Positions 18,036 through 26,051 of a stretch of DNA of 64,000 bases are shown here, in pieces. Positions within the stretch are counted from its first letter, which is position 1. Each line of letters starts with the position of its first letter. Below the pieces are notes generated by a model that saw only the letters and a program-made list of their open reading frames with translations, made no database searches and had not been told where the DNA came from. Source of the DNA: Erythrobacter sp. BLCC-B19 (GTDB lineage: Bacteria; Pseudomonadota; Alphaproteobacteria; Sphingomonadales; Sphingomonadaceae). A program made the translations under genes and the position numbers. The DNA lies in contig NZ_CP117516.1 of NCBI RefSeq assembly GCF_028621955.1, positions 580,001 to 644,000 of the forward strand, given 5' to 3'.

Positions 18036-19217
18036 TCAGACCGCCACCGCCGCCAGCGCGGCGATGAACTTGGGCAGGTTCGCCATGGTCAGCCCGGCGA
18101 TGTTGATGCGTCCCGAAGCGGCCATGTAGATGCCGTGCTCTTCGCGCAAGGTGGCGACCTCTTCCTTGGTCACAGGGAGCATCGAGAACAGGCCGTTCTG
18201 CGTCCCCAACGGGGTCAGATCGACCCGCCCCGCCGTGCCGGCTGCCGCCAGCGCATCGCGCACCTGCCGCATCCGCGCACGCATGGTGTCGAGCTCGGCC
18301 AGCCATTGCGCGGTCATGTCGGGATCGCGCAGGATGATCCGCACTGCCGCACCGCCGTGATCGGGCGGCATCGACCAGCCCGCGCGGGCCAGCGCATTGG
18401 CGTTGGAGAAGGCGGTATCGAGCGCACCGGCCTCTGTCGCCATGATGTAGAACGCGCCCACGCGGTCGCGATACTGGCCGAAGTTCTTGTCGCAGGAATA
18501 GGCGATGAAGGCCTCCGGCACGGCGGCCAGCAGCGCGCGCATTCCGGCGGCGTCTTCCTCCATCCCATGCCCCAGGCCCTGATAGGCCGAATCGATGATC
18601 GGGAAAGTGCCGCTGGCGGCAAAGGCCTCGGCAATCGCCGCCCACTGGTCGGCGGTGTAATCAATGCCCGTGGGATTGTGGCAGCAAGCGTGGAGCAGCA
18701 CTGCTTCATCGCTCGCCGCGCCATTGATCGCGGCGAGCACGGCATCGAGGTTGGCGGTGCCATCGGCCTGCGCGTGATCGAACGGCACCAGCTCCATGCC
18801 CAGATCGGCGAGGATCTGCGCGTGGTTGGGCCAGCTCGGCACGCCCATGTGAACGCGCTTCACCCCGGCCTTCTGCGCCAGCGCCAGCGCGAGCCGCACC
18901 GCGCCCGTCCCGCCCGGGGTCTGCATTCCCTGAATGCGACCACCCATGGTCGGGTCGCCCGCACCGAAAATATAGGGCATCAGCGCGTTGACGAAGCCCA
19001 TGTCGCCTTCCGGGCCGAGGTAGGACTTGCTGTCCTGCGTATCGACCAGCACCTGTTCGGCCGCCTTGATCGCCGCGAACACCGGGGTCGCACCGTCATC
19101 GGTGCGGTAGACACCGACGCCAAGGTCGATCTTGTCCGCGCGCGGATCGGCTGCGTGGAGACGGATCAGGGCGAGCAGCGCGTCAGGCGCTTGGGGGCTG
19201 AGTCGTTCAAGCATCAT
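18036..19217 (-). CDS. Aromatic/aspartate aminotransferase (class I, PLP-dependent)
   Basis: The 393-residue protein matches the AspC/TyrB family in full: KIDLGVGVYRTDDGATPVF, the substrate loop, HACCHNPTGIDYT in the PLP pocket and the lysine region IAYSCDKNFGQYRDRVGAF. It should transfer amino groups between glutamate and aromatic amino acids or aspartate; which it prefers cannot be read from sequence. Two adjacent ATG codons (19217 and 19214) are both possible starts. The GNAT gene follows. Confidence 0.95.
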   Translation of the reverse strand: MMLERLSPQAPDALLALIRLHAADPRADKIDLGVGVYRTDDGATPVFAAIKAAEQVLVDTQDSKSYLGPEGDMGFVNALMPYIFGAGDPTMGGRIQGMQTPGGTGAVRLALALAQKAGVKRVHMGVPSWPNHAQILADLGMELVPFDHAQADGTANLDAVLAAINGAASDEAVLLHACCHNPTGIDYTADQWAAIAEAFAASGTFPIIDSAYQGLGHGMEEDAAGMRALLAAVPEAFIAYSCDKNFGQYRDRVGAFYIMATEAGALDTAFSNANALARAGWSMPPDHGGAAVRIILRDPDMTAQWLAELDTMRARMRQVRDALAAAGTAGRVDLTPLGTQNGLFSMLPVTKEEVATLREEHGIYMAASGRINIAGLTMANLPKFIAALAAVAV

Positions 19218-19286
19218 GAGGCGCGCATGGCCCCCGCGCGTACGTATCGCAACCGGGTTTTCGTATTCAGCGACAGATTCTTGCGG

Positions 19287-20090
19287 TCAGAAGGGCAGCC
19301 ACTTCTGTTCCTTGGAGAACTTCATGTAGCCCGCATTGACCCCGAGCCGCAGCCCCGCGCCGACCCGGATCGGGATCAGCACCACATCGCCGCGCCGCAG
19401 ATAGCTGGCGTGCAGCCCGCCGACGAAATAGGCCTGCCCCTCGCCTGCCGGGAAGCGCTTGAACAGGTCCTCGGTGTCATGGAGGTTGTAGACCAGCACG
19501 AAGGTGTTCGCGGCATTGGCCCCGGCATCGAACCCGATAGACGGGCCGGTCCAGTAGACTTTCTGCTCGCCCTCGATCTTGTGATGCAGCGTGCCCGAGC
19601 CGTAACGCGCGCCGACGATGAACGCCCCGCCCGCCTCGCGCCCGACGATATAGCCATTGGGTTCGCCCTGCTTCTTCAGCAGGTCCTCGATTAGCTTGGC
19701 GAGGCCTTCCGCACCCTTCCCGAACACGCCCTCGGCCGCGCCGATCAGATCGTCCTCGCCATAGGTTTGTCCGGTGGCCGCAGGCGTTGCGACCGGGGCA
19801 GGGAGATCGGCGGGGGGCGCGTTCGCACCGGTCGGGGGCGCGGCATAATCGCCAAAAGTGCTGTCGACCGACGGTTCGGCAGGCTGCGGCTGCGCAGGCG
19901 GCTGGGGGTTCGACAGATCGCCGTCGATCCCCTGCGCGGCGGGCTGGCCATAGGTGATGTCGGGATCGAAGGTCTCGACATCCTGCGCCGCGGCAGGTGC
20001 GGTCAGCGCCAGCGCTGCCAAGGCACCGAGCGCATAGCTCAGGGCGCGGCGGCCGAAATCAGGAAGGCGGGCGATCATTGTGCTCATCAT
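19287..20090 (-). CDS. EipA-like envelope protein (DUF1134)
   Basis: The protein has a signal peptide (to about residue 36, ALTAPAAAQD), a Pro/Ala-rich linker with poor conservation (about 45-105), and a C-terminal DUF1134 domain (GEPNGYIVGREAGGAFIVG, ARYGSGTLHHKIEG, KVYWTGPSIGFDAG, FPAGEGQAYFVGGLHASYLRRG, IPIRVGAGLRLGVNAGY). In Brucella the EipA protein of this family is periplasmic and supports envelope integrity. ATG codons at 20090 and 20087 are both possible; GAAAGG upstream fits the second slightly better. It is monocistronic as far as can be seen. Confidence 0.87.
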   Translation of the reverse strand: MMSTMIARLPDFGRRALSYALGALAALALTAPAAAQDVETFDPDITYGQPAAQGIDGDLSNPQPPAQPQPAEPSVDSTFGDYAAPPTGANAPPADLPAPVATPAATGQTYGEDDLIGAAEGVFGKGAEGLAKLIEDLLKKQGEPNGYIVGREAGGAFIVGARYGSGTLHHKIEGEQKVYWTGPSIGFDAGANAANTFVLVYNLHDTEDLFKRFPAGEGQAYFVGGLHASYLRRGDVVLIPIRVGAGLRLGVNAGYMKFSKEQKWLPF

Positions 20091-20364
20091 GCAGCCTTTC
20101 GCAAGCGCGTGTCAGCCCCGGATTGTTGCGCAGCGTAGCAGAATCGCTTTGCATTGCGCCCGCAACCGCTCGTCGCCGGAGCGAATCGGATTTGCGACGA
20201 GCCGTGCCGGGCTATCGTGCCAAGCCTGAACCCGTGCCGAACCGGGACGCTCGTCGGCGCGCCCGGCGCCCCTTGCGGCGGGTGCAACGATTTTTGCGAA
20301 TGCCACCTTGCCGCCCCGCGCCGGGCCGACTATAGCCCCGCCCTCGCAGCCCAAGCTGATGCCC

Positions 20365-20455
20365 GGAGACGTGGGTGAGTGGCTGAAACCAGTTCCCTGC
20401 TAAGGAACCGTACTCTATCAGGGTACCGAGGGTTCGAATCCCTCCGTCTCCGCCA
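20365..20455 (+). tRNA. tRNA-Ser (anticodon GCU)
   Basis: The acceptor stem GGAGACG (20365-20371) pairs with CGTCTCC (20445-20451), followed by discriminator G and encoded CCA. The anticodon stem is GTTCC/GGAAC around the loop CTGCTAA, giving anticodon GCU for AGC/AGU serine codons. A long variable arm (TACTCTATCAGGGTA) and the T loop GGTTCGAATCC are present, as expected for a class II tRNA. Its 3' end serves as the integration site of the island that follows. Confidence 0.96.
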
Positions 20456-20457
20456 CC
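20442..20457. repeat. attL: 3' end of tRNA-Ser, direct repeat copy 1
   Basis: The 16 bases CTCCGTCTCCGCCACC at the end of the tRNA gene, including its CCA, occur again in the same orientation at 33486-33501. A duplicated tRNA 3' end is the usual mark left by a tyrosine-recombinase-type integration. Confidence 0.85.
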
Positions 20458-21100
20458 GGCCTCTGGAAAGATTGGGTTTTTCCCCTCAAGGGGCGCCAGT
20501 TCCCATAAACGCTCCCCGATACGAGGTTTGTTTGGGTCGAGCGGCATGGCGGCGCAATTCTCTCTGCCCAAATCTGGATCACATACCGGTAGCGGCTTGG
20601 AAGGTGAGAACGGTACACACCCTACGCGACGGATCGCAGCATCTATTCGCGCAGATATGCTTTGCGTAACAGAGAGATAACCAGCATCTCTATAGATGGC
20701 AGTTTCCCAATGAGGTTCGGATAGGCCGAAATCTGCCAATCAGATCCGAGTGAAGCGCACTGAGCCCTCTGAAACGACGAGGCATTTTTGCGCGTGGCTG
20801 GCAAATCAGTTTTGATTGACCAGGTGGCTGCAAACCGGAGGTCGGCCACTGCTAGGCTGCATGGATCGCCTTCAGTCAGACACCCCGCCCGAGCTTCGCA
20901 ACATCAAATCGCCGCGGGTCCGGTACCCGTAGCCATGTCGGCCACTGCCCGCATTAACCTCGCGCCTTATGCTTGATGACAGATCATTCCGGCGAACGAC
21001 GATAGATCTGCCCTCAATGGCCGAGTTTGGGACTTTCCAGACGTTCACAGCGAAATCCCGAACGGCGGAATTTGCCGAGAACGGCCCTATTCGCCATTTG
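20458..21100. other. Island left-end non-coding stretch
   Basis: About 640 bases between tRNA-Ser and the tetR operator. The base composition is less GC-rich than the flanking chromosome, and no open frame here has a recognisable product. I looked for remnants of an integrase next to the att site and saw none. Confidence 0.6.
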
Positions 21101-21118
21101 ACATGATAATTATCATGT
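21101..21118. promoter_or_regulatory. Palindromic operator in front of tetR
   Basis: ACATGATAATTATCATGT is a perfect 18-base palindrome ending 28 bases before the tetR start codon. A TTGACA at 21098-21103 overlaps its left edge and could serve as a -35 box, so a bound dimer would block transcription. The size and position are typical of a self-regulating TetR-family operator. No second copy was noticed in the window. Confidence 0.7.
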
Positions 21119-21146
21119 GAAAATCTGGACGGTAAAGGAGCACCCC

Positions 21147-21740
21147 ATGGGCCGAGCCGAACAGAAAGCCGCCACACGCGAACGCATCCTCGATCTGGCC
21201 GCCGCACGGCTGCGGCGCGACGGGCTTGCGGGCAATGCCGTCCATGCCCTGATGCGCGATGCCGGGCTGACCCATGGCGGCTTCTACGTCCATTTCACCA
21301 GCAAGGAGGCGCTCGACATTGCCGCGCTGGAACGGGCGATGGCGAGCATCGGCAATCCCGCCAGGCACCTGCCGTCCGACCTTCCCCGCGCAGAGCTGCG
21401 CAAGCAGCTCGCGGCGCGCTATCTTTCGCGCTCTCATCGCGATCATCCCGAAACCGGGTGCCCGCTTTCGGCGCTGCTGAGCGAGGTTCCACACGGCAGC
21501 GATGCCTTCCGCGAAGCCTATGCCGCCTGCGTCGCCGGTTCATTGCTCGACCGCCAACAGGAGCTGGGGCCGACCCCGCCGGGCGAGGATATCGCCCTGC
21601 TCGCGCTGGCGCTGGGCGGGCTGGCGCTGGCCCGCGCCCTGCCCGATGCGGCGGCGTCCGACGCCGTGCTGCGCGCCTGCCGCGATGCCAGCGCCGTGCT
21701 GGCCGATGCCTTCGAGGAACACCGGGGAGAGGACGCATGA
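21147..21740 (+). CDS. TetR/AcrR family transcriptional regulator
   Basis: This 197-residue protein has an N-terminal TetR DNA-binding domain (residues about 1-60: ATRERILDLAAARLRRDGLAG, then MRDAGLTHGGFYVHFTSKEAL, a clear helix-turn-helix ending in the F/Y-x-H-F-x-x-K motif) and a C-terminal ligand-binding domain (CPLSALLSEVP region). AAAGGAG stands six bases upstream of the ATG. Its stop overlaps the oxidoreductase start (ATGA), so it very likely controls the operon it heads through the palindrome at 21101-21118. The inducer is unknown. Confidence 0.92.
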   Translation: MGRAEQKAATRERILDLAAARLRRDGLAGNAVHALMRDAGLTHGGFYVHFTSKEALDIAALERAMASIGNPARHLPSDLPRAELRKQLAARYLSRSHRDHPETGCPLSALLSEVPHGSDAFREAYAACVAGSLLDRQQELGPTPPGEDIALLALALGGLALARALPDAAASDAVLRACRDASAVLADAFEEHRGEDA

Positions 21741-24004
21741 GCAACGACTGGCAAGCCACCGCTTGCATGATCTGTTCGGTCAATTGCGGGATCGAAGTGC
21801 AGACCGATGCGAATCGCATCACCCGCGTCCGGCCCGATCAGAACCACCCTGTCACCAAGGGCTATGTCTGCGAGAAGGCCCAGCGCATGGACGCCTACCA
21901 GCAGGGGCGCGACCGGCTGTCCTCGCCGATGCGGCGGCGGGCCGACGGGACTTACGAGCCGGTCGATTGGGACACGGCGATAAGCGAAGTCGCTGCGCGG
22001 CTCGCCGCCGTGCGCGATGCTCATGGCGGCGAGAGCATTTTCTATTACGGCGGGGGCGGACAGGGGAACCACCTCCCCGGCGTTTATGCGCAGGCGACCC
22101 TTGCCGCGCTGGGCGTGCGGTATCGCTCCAACGCGCTCGCGCAGGAAAAGACTGGCGAGGCCTGGGTGCAGGCGCGGATGTTCGGCTGCGGGATGCACCA
22201 TGATTTCGAACACGCCGAGGTCGCGCTGCTGATCGGCAAGAACCCGTGGCAGTCGAACGGCTTTCCCCGCGCCCGGCTGGTGCTGCGCGAAATCGCCGCC
22301 GATCCCGACCGGGCGATGATCGTGATCGATCCGCGCCGCAGCGAGACAGCGGCGATGGCCGATTATCACCTCGCGATCCGGCCGGGCACCGATGCCTGGT
22401 GCCTTGGCGCGCTGGCGGCGATCCTGGTGCAGGAAGAGCTGCACAAGGCCGCCTGGATGGACGAACACGTCGCCAATGCCGAACCCGTGCTCGATCTGCT
22501 GCGCCGCATTCCGGTGAGCGAATTCGCGCGGGTCTGCGATGTTGACGAGGCTCTGCTGCGCGCCGCTGCCCGCCGGATGGCGCAGGCCGAGACCATGGCT
22601 TCGATGGAAGATCTGGGCATGCAGATGGGCGTCCATTCGACGCTCGGCTCCTATCTCCACCGCCTGATCATCGGGCTGACGGGCAGTTTCGGACGCAAGG
22701 GCACCAGCTATGCCTTCGTGCCTTTCCGCCCGCTTGGCGGCGGCGCGGCGGGCGGGGCTTCGGGCGCATCGAGCGGAGAGCGCAATTTCCGGCGTTCGCC
22801 GGTCACCGGCTTTCCGGTGATCATGGGCCTGATCCCCTGCAACGCGATCACCGAGGAAATCCTCACCGATCACCCGCACCGCTTCCGCGCGATGATCGTC
22901 GAAAGCGCAAACCCGGTCCACTCACTGGCGGATTCGCAGCGCATGCGCGAGGCGCTGCGGGCGCTCGATTTCAGCGTCGTGATCGATGTCGCCATGACCG
23001 AGACGGCGAGCGAGGCCGATTACGTTCTGCCCGCTTGCAGCCAGTTCGAAAAGGCCGAGGCGAGCTTCTTCAACTTCGAACCGGCTGAAAACGCCTTCCA
23101 GCTGCGCCGCCCGCTGTTTGCGCCGCGGTCGGGCACGCTGGAGGAAGGGGCGATCCACACGCGCCTGTGCCAGGCGCTGGGCGCGCTCGATCCGGCCGAT
23201 GTTTCACCGTTGCGGGCGGCGTCGGGCAATCTCGATCACTTCGCCATGGCCTTTGCGCAGGCGACAGCGGCCAAGCCCGAACTGATGCCTATCGCGCCGG
23301 TGCTGCTCTACGGCGCGCTTGCCGAGGCTCTGCCGCAAGGCTTCTCCAACGCGGCGGCGCTGTGGGGCGTGTCCCAGCTGTTTGTCCGCAATTTCCCCGA
23401 GGAAGCCGCCGGAGCAGGCTTCACCGGCCCGCTCGCGGGCAACCGCCTGTTCGAGGCAATCCTCGGCTCGCCCTCGGGCGTGGTGTTCTCGCGGATCGAG
23501 CCTGGCGGGTGGCATCTGGTGCGCCAGCCGGGGCACCGCATCAATCTCCACATCCCCGAAATGCTCGATCTGCTGGTGGCGCTCGATCCGGCCGGGCCGC
23601 CGGTCGATCCGCAATTCCCGCTGATCCTGTCCGCGGGCGAGCGGCGCACCGAAACCAGCAACACCAGCATCCGCGATGCGACTTGGCTGCGGCGCGGGAC
23701 GCTGGAGAGCACCTTGCGGATCAGCCCCGAGGACGCCGCAAGCCTAGGGCTGGCCGATGGCGATGCGGTGGAAGTGGTGACGACGCGGGGCCGGGCGCGC
23801 ACCATCATCGAGCTGCACGAGGGCTGCCGTCCGGGCCACATCTCGCTGCCCAACGGCCACGGGCTCGATGTGCGGCAGGCGGATGGCTCGATCCGGCGGC
23901 AGGGCGTCGCGCTCAACAATCTCACCGATTACCGCTGGCGCGATCCGATTGTCGGCACGCCCTGGCACAAATATGTTCCCGCCCGGATCGAGCGGGTGGC
24001 CTGA
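21737..24004 (+). CDS. Molybdopterin-dependent oxidoreductase with N-terminal 4Fe-4S site
   Basis: The 755-residue protein is a cytoplasmic-type molybdopterin oxidoreductase of the formate dehydrogenase/nitrate reductase superfamily. Cys10, Cys13, Cys17 and Cys45 (CMICSVNC ... GYVC) form the [4Fe-4S] site, the central part binds the bis-MGD cofactor (IGKNPWQSNG, VIDPRRSETA, ESANPVHSLAD, MTETASEADYVLPACSQFEK) and the C-terminal 120 residues form the molydopterin dinucleotide-binding barrel (ISPEDAASLGLADGDAVEV, HISLPNGHG). No Tat signal is present. The natural substrate cannot be predicted. It is translationally coupled to tetR and followed by a small membrane protein gene. Confidence 0.9.
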   Translation: MSNDWQATACMICSVNCGIEVQTDANRITRVRPDQNHPVTKGYVCEKAQRMDAYQQGRDRLSSPMRRRADGTYEPVDWDTAISEVAARLAAVRDAHGGESIFYYGGGGQGNHLPGVYAQATLAALGVRYRSNALAQEKTGEAWVQARMFGCGMHHDFEHAEVALLIGKNPWQSNGFPRARLVLREIAADPDRAMIVIDPRRSETAAMADYHLAIRPGTDAWCLGALAAILVQEELHKAAWMDEHVANAEPVLDLLRRIPVSEFARVCDVDEALLRAAARRMAQAETMASMEDLGMQMGVHSTLGSYLHRLIIGLTGSFGRKGTSYAFVPFRPLGGGAAGGASGASSGERNFRRSPVTGFPVIMGLIPCNAITEEILTDHPHRFRAMIVESANPVHSLADSQRMREALRALDFSVVIDVAMTETASEADYVLPACSQFEKAEASFFNFEPAENAFQLRRPLFAPRSGTLEEGAIHTRLCQALGALDPADVSPLRAASGNLDHFAMAFAQATAAKPELMPIAPVLLYGALAEALPQGFSNAAALWGVSQLFVRNFPEEAAGAGFTGPLAGNRLFEAILGSPSGVVFSRIEPGGWHLVRQPGHRINLHIPEMLDLLVALDPAGPPVDPQFPLILSAGERRTETSNTSIRDATWLRRGTLESTLRISPEDAASLGLADGDAVEVVTTRGRARTIIELHEGCRPGHISLPNGHGLDVRQADGSIRRQGVALNNLTDYRWRDPIVGTPWHKYVPARIERVA

Positions 24005-24018
24005 AGGAGCGCCAAGCG

Positions 24019-24378
24019 ATGACCTTGTTTCGCATCTATCTCGCCGCATGGATCGTGGCGATCGGCGCCTACACCGCCGTGACAATCGCCAATCACGGGT
24101 TGGACCTGCTGCCGGTGTTCTTCGGCGACATGGCCGAGATGGCGTGGCCCGGCCAGTTCAATGTCGACTTCCTCGGCTTTCTGTGTCTGGGCGGGGTGTG
24201 GCTGGCGTGGCGGCACCATTTCAGCCTTGGCGGGATCGCGCTGGGGCTGTTCGTCTTCGCCGGGGGCATGCCCTTTGTCGCGAGCTACCTGCTGTTTCAA
24301 AGCTGGCGCAGCCGCGGCGATGTCGCGGTGATGCTGCTGGGCGAGGCGCGGGCGCATTCGCTGGGCCGCTTGGCATGA
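24019..24378 (+). CDS. Small hypothetical integral membrane protein
   Basis: This 119-residue protein has three hydrophobic segments (about residues 5-25, 48-65 and 70-95) separated by short loops, so it should sit in the inner membrane. I do not recognise the family. The start lies 14 bases after the oxidoreductase stop with AAGGAG in front, and its end overlaps the dehalogenase start (ATGA). Its place in the operon suggests a role tied to the oxidoreductase or dehalogenase, but nothing in the sequence defines it. Confidence 0.72.
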   Translation: MTLFRIYLAAWIVAIGAYTAVTIANHGLDLLPVFFGDMAEMAWPGQFNVDFLGFLCLGGVWLAWRHHFSLGGIALGLFVFAGGMPFVASYLLFQSWRSRGDVAVMLLGEARAHSLGRLA

Positions 24379-25274
24379 GGCCGGAGGCCCTCAGGACCCC
24401 CGACAGCCTTTTCGAGGGCCTGCCGGGCTACCCTTTCGCGCCCAACTATATCGAGAATCTACCGGGCTATGATGGCCTTCGGGTCCACTATCTCGACGAA
24501 GGCCCGCGCAATGCGGCGGTGACCTTCCTGTGCCTCCACGGCCAGCCCGCGTGGTCCTATCTCTACCGCAAGATGATCCCGGTGTTTGCTGGAGCCGGCC
24601 ACCGCGTGATCGCGCCCGATCTGCTGGGCTTTGGCCGCTCGGACAAGCCGGTGGACGAGGCGGCCTATACCTTCGCTTTCCATCGCGGGATGCTGATGGC
24701 GCTGATCGCGGCGCTCGATCTGAGGAACGTGGTGCTGGTGTGCCAGGACTGGGGCGGCATCCTCGGCCTCACCATCCCGCCCGCCATGCCTGACCGCTTC
24801 ACGCGCCTGCTGGCGATGAACACCACCATCCCGGTCGGGCAGCCGGTGAGCGAGGGCTTCGCCAGCTGGCGCGCGTTCAATCGCAGCCGCCCCGATCTCG
24901 ATATCGCCGCCCTGTTCCTGCGTAGCCAGCCCGGCCTTTCGGCAGAGGAGGCGGCGGCCTATGCCGCGCCCTTCCCCGATGCCCGCTACAAGGCCGGGGT
25001 GCGACGCTTTCCCGAACTGGTGATGACCGATCCCGGCATGCCCGGCATCGCCGAAGCCGAAAGGGCGGTGCGCTTCTGGCGCGAGGAATGGCAGGGCGAG
25101 AGCTTCATGGCGGTGGGGATGCTCGACCCGGTGCTCGGCCCCGATGTCATGGCCGCCTTGCGCGCTGGCATCCGCGGCTGCCCGCCGCCGATGGGAGTGC
25201 CCGACGGGGGCCATTTCGTGCAGGAGCGGGGCGATGCCATCGCCCGCGCCGCGCTCGCGGCTTTCGGAGTCTGA
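24375..25274 (+). CDS. Haloalkane dehalogenase, HLD-I type
   Basis: The 299-residue alpha/beta hydrolase matches haloalkane dehalogenases. The nucleophile is Asp125 in CQDWGG, Trp126 and Trp165 are candidate halide ligands, the acid is Asp251 in GMLDPVLG and the base His280 in GGHFVQE. The oxyanion region is HGQPAW at 55-60, where HGEPTW is more common. The pattern of nucleophile, acid and Trp pair fits subfamily I (DhlA/DhmA-like). Such enzymes hydrolyse carbon-halogen bonds to alcohols and halide. It is the last intact gene of the TetR-controlled operon. Actual halide activity is not proven by sequence. Confidence 0.85.
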   Translation: MRPEALRTPDSLFEGLPGYPFAPNYIENLPGYDGLRVHYLDEGPRNAAVTFLCLHGQPAWSYLYRKMIPVFAGAGHRVIAPDLLGFGRSDKPVDEAAYTFAFHRGMLMALIAALDLRNVVLVCQDWGGILGLTIPPAMPDRFTRLLAMNTTIPVGQPVSEGFASWRAFNRSRPDLDIAALFLRSQPGLSAEEAAAYAAPFPDARYKAGVRRFPELVMTDPGMPGIAEAERAVRFWREEWQGESFMAVGMLDPVLGPDVMAALRAGIRGCPPPMGVPDGGHFVQERGDAIARAALAAFGV

Positions 25275-25276
25275 TC

Positions 25277-25333
25277 ATGGCGCAGGGAATGACAAAGGAC
25301 GGCATCGCCTGGACGTCGGCGGGCAGCCGTTAG
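25277..25333 (+). pseudogene. Truncated start of a further operon gene
   Basis: Two bases after the dehalogenase stop an ATG opens a frame of only 18 residues (MAQGMTKDGIAWTSAGSR) before TAG. The position and codon use look like the start of the next operon gene, cut off where the sequence changes character at about 25330. The product cannot be identified from so short a piece. Confidence 0.45.
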
Positions 25334-25867
25334 CTTCGGGCTGTCTGCTGGGTCGACGCCTCGCAATCGGCTGTAAGCGACTGCCATCTCCAGTGCATCA
25401 TCTGTGTGGTTGAGCCCTCGGTATCGGCATTCTTCAATCCAACGCTCGAGCTTGTTGGCTTTCGTGTAGCAGGCTTGGACCCATTTTTCGCTTCGGTGGC
25501 AGTCGCCAGCGACATTCTCGACTGCCTGGTCATAGGTCTTGCCTTCTTCGGTCATCATTACAGTTACTTGGCGACCGACCTCGATCTGGTGCAGCTCCGA
25601 TCGAAACTTACGGACAAGGCGGCTGTGGCGGGTGTGTCGCACCGTCAGCTTTGATCCAGCTGGACGACCGTCGAGCGCATCAGCCAATGCTTCTCGCGTG
25701 CGAGCCTCGATCGGCTGCTTTGACCGAAGCAGATTGGAAAGGTGCCGGCCCGGTTCGTCAACCAGACCGGCAAGGCTCAACTGAACCAGCAGGTTAAGGT
25801 CGACCTGACCAAGACCGTACTTCGCCAAACCGTCTCTCCCGCACGCGTCAACACCAAAGCCAGACAA
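25334..25867 (-). pseudogene. Probable gene fragment, unknown product
   Basis: A minus-strand frame codes for a plausible soluble protein (LARKYG-like start region, DLNLLVQLSLAGLVDEPGRH, SNLLRSKQPIEARTREALADALDG, then TVMMTEEGKTYDQAVENVAG and KWVQACYTKANKLERWIEEC). Base composition is lower in GC than the dehalogenase. The frame runs on without a stop into the antisense strand of the dehalogenase gene, where it ceases to look like protein, so the natural C-terminus appears lost. The only clear start option is a TTG at 25867, just after an upstream stop. I do not recognise the family. Confidence 0.45.
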
Positions 25868-26051
25868 GAGGCGTCCAAACTGGCCATATCAGCTCATCGC
25901 GCTTCGCCAGCCTACCGCAAACTTCAGCCTTTCCACGGCCCGCGTGTCGAACGTTGCCGGACTCCGTCGGATGCGGTCGGATCGAAAGGTGCCCCGGCCA
26001 AATTGGCCAAAAATGGTTGTTGCTTCAACCGGCTCGACGTAACCAGCCGAC

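Noticed and set aside
17529..19694. Long plus-strand frame (721 codons) opposite the GNAT, aminotransferase and EipA-like genes
   Set aside because: It crosses three well-supported genes and two intergenic gaps and has no homology I can see.
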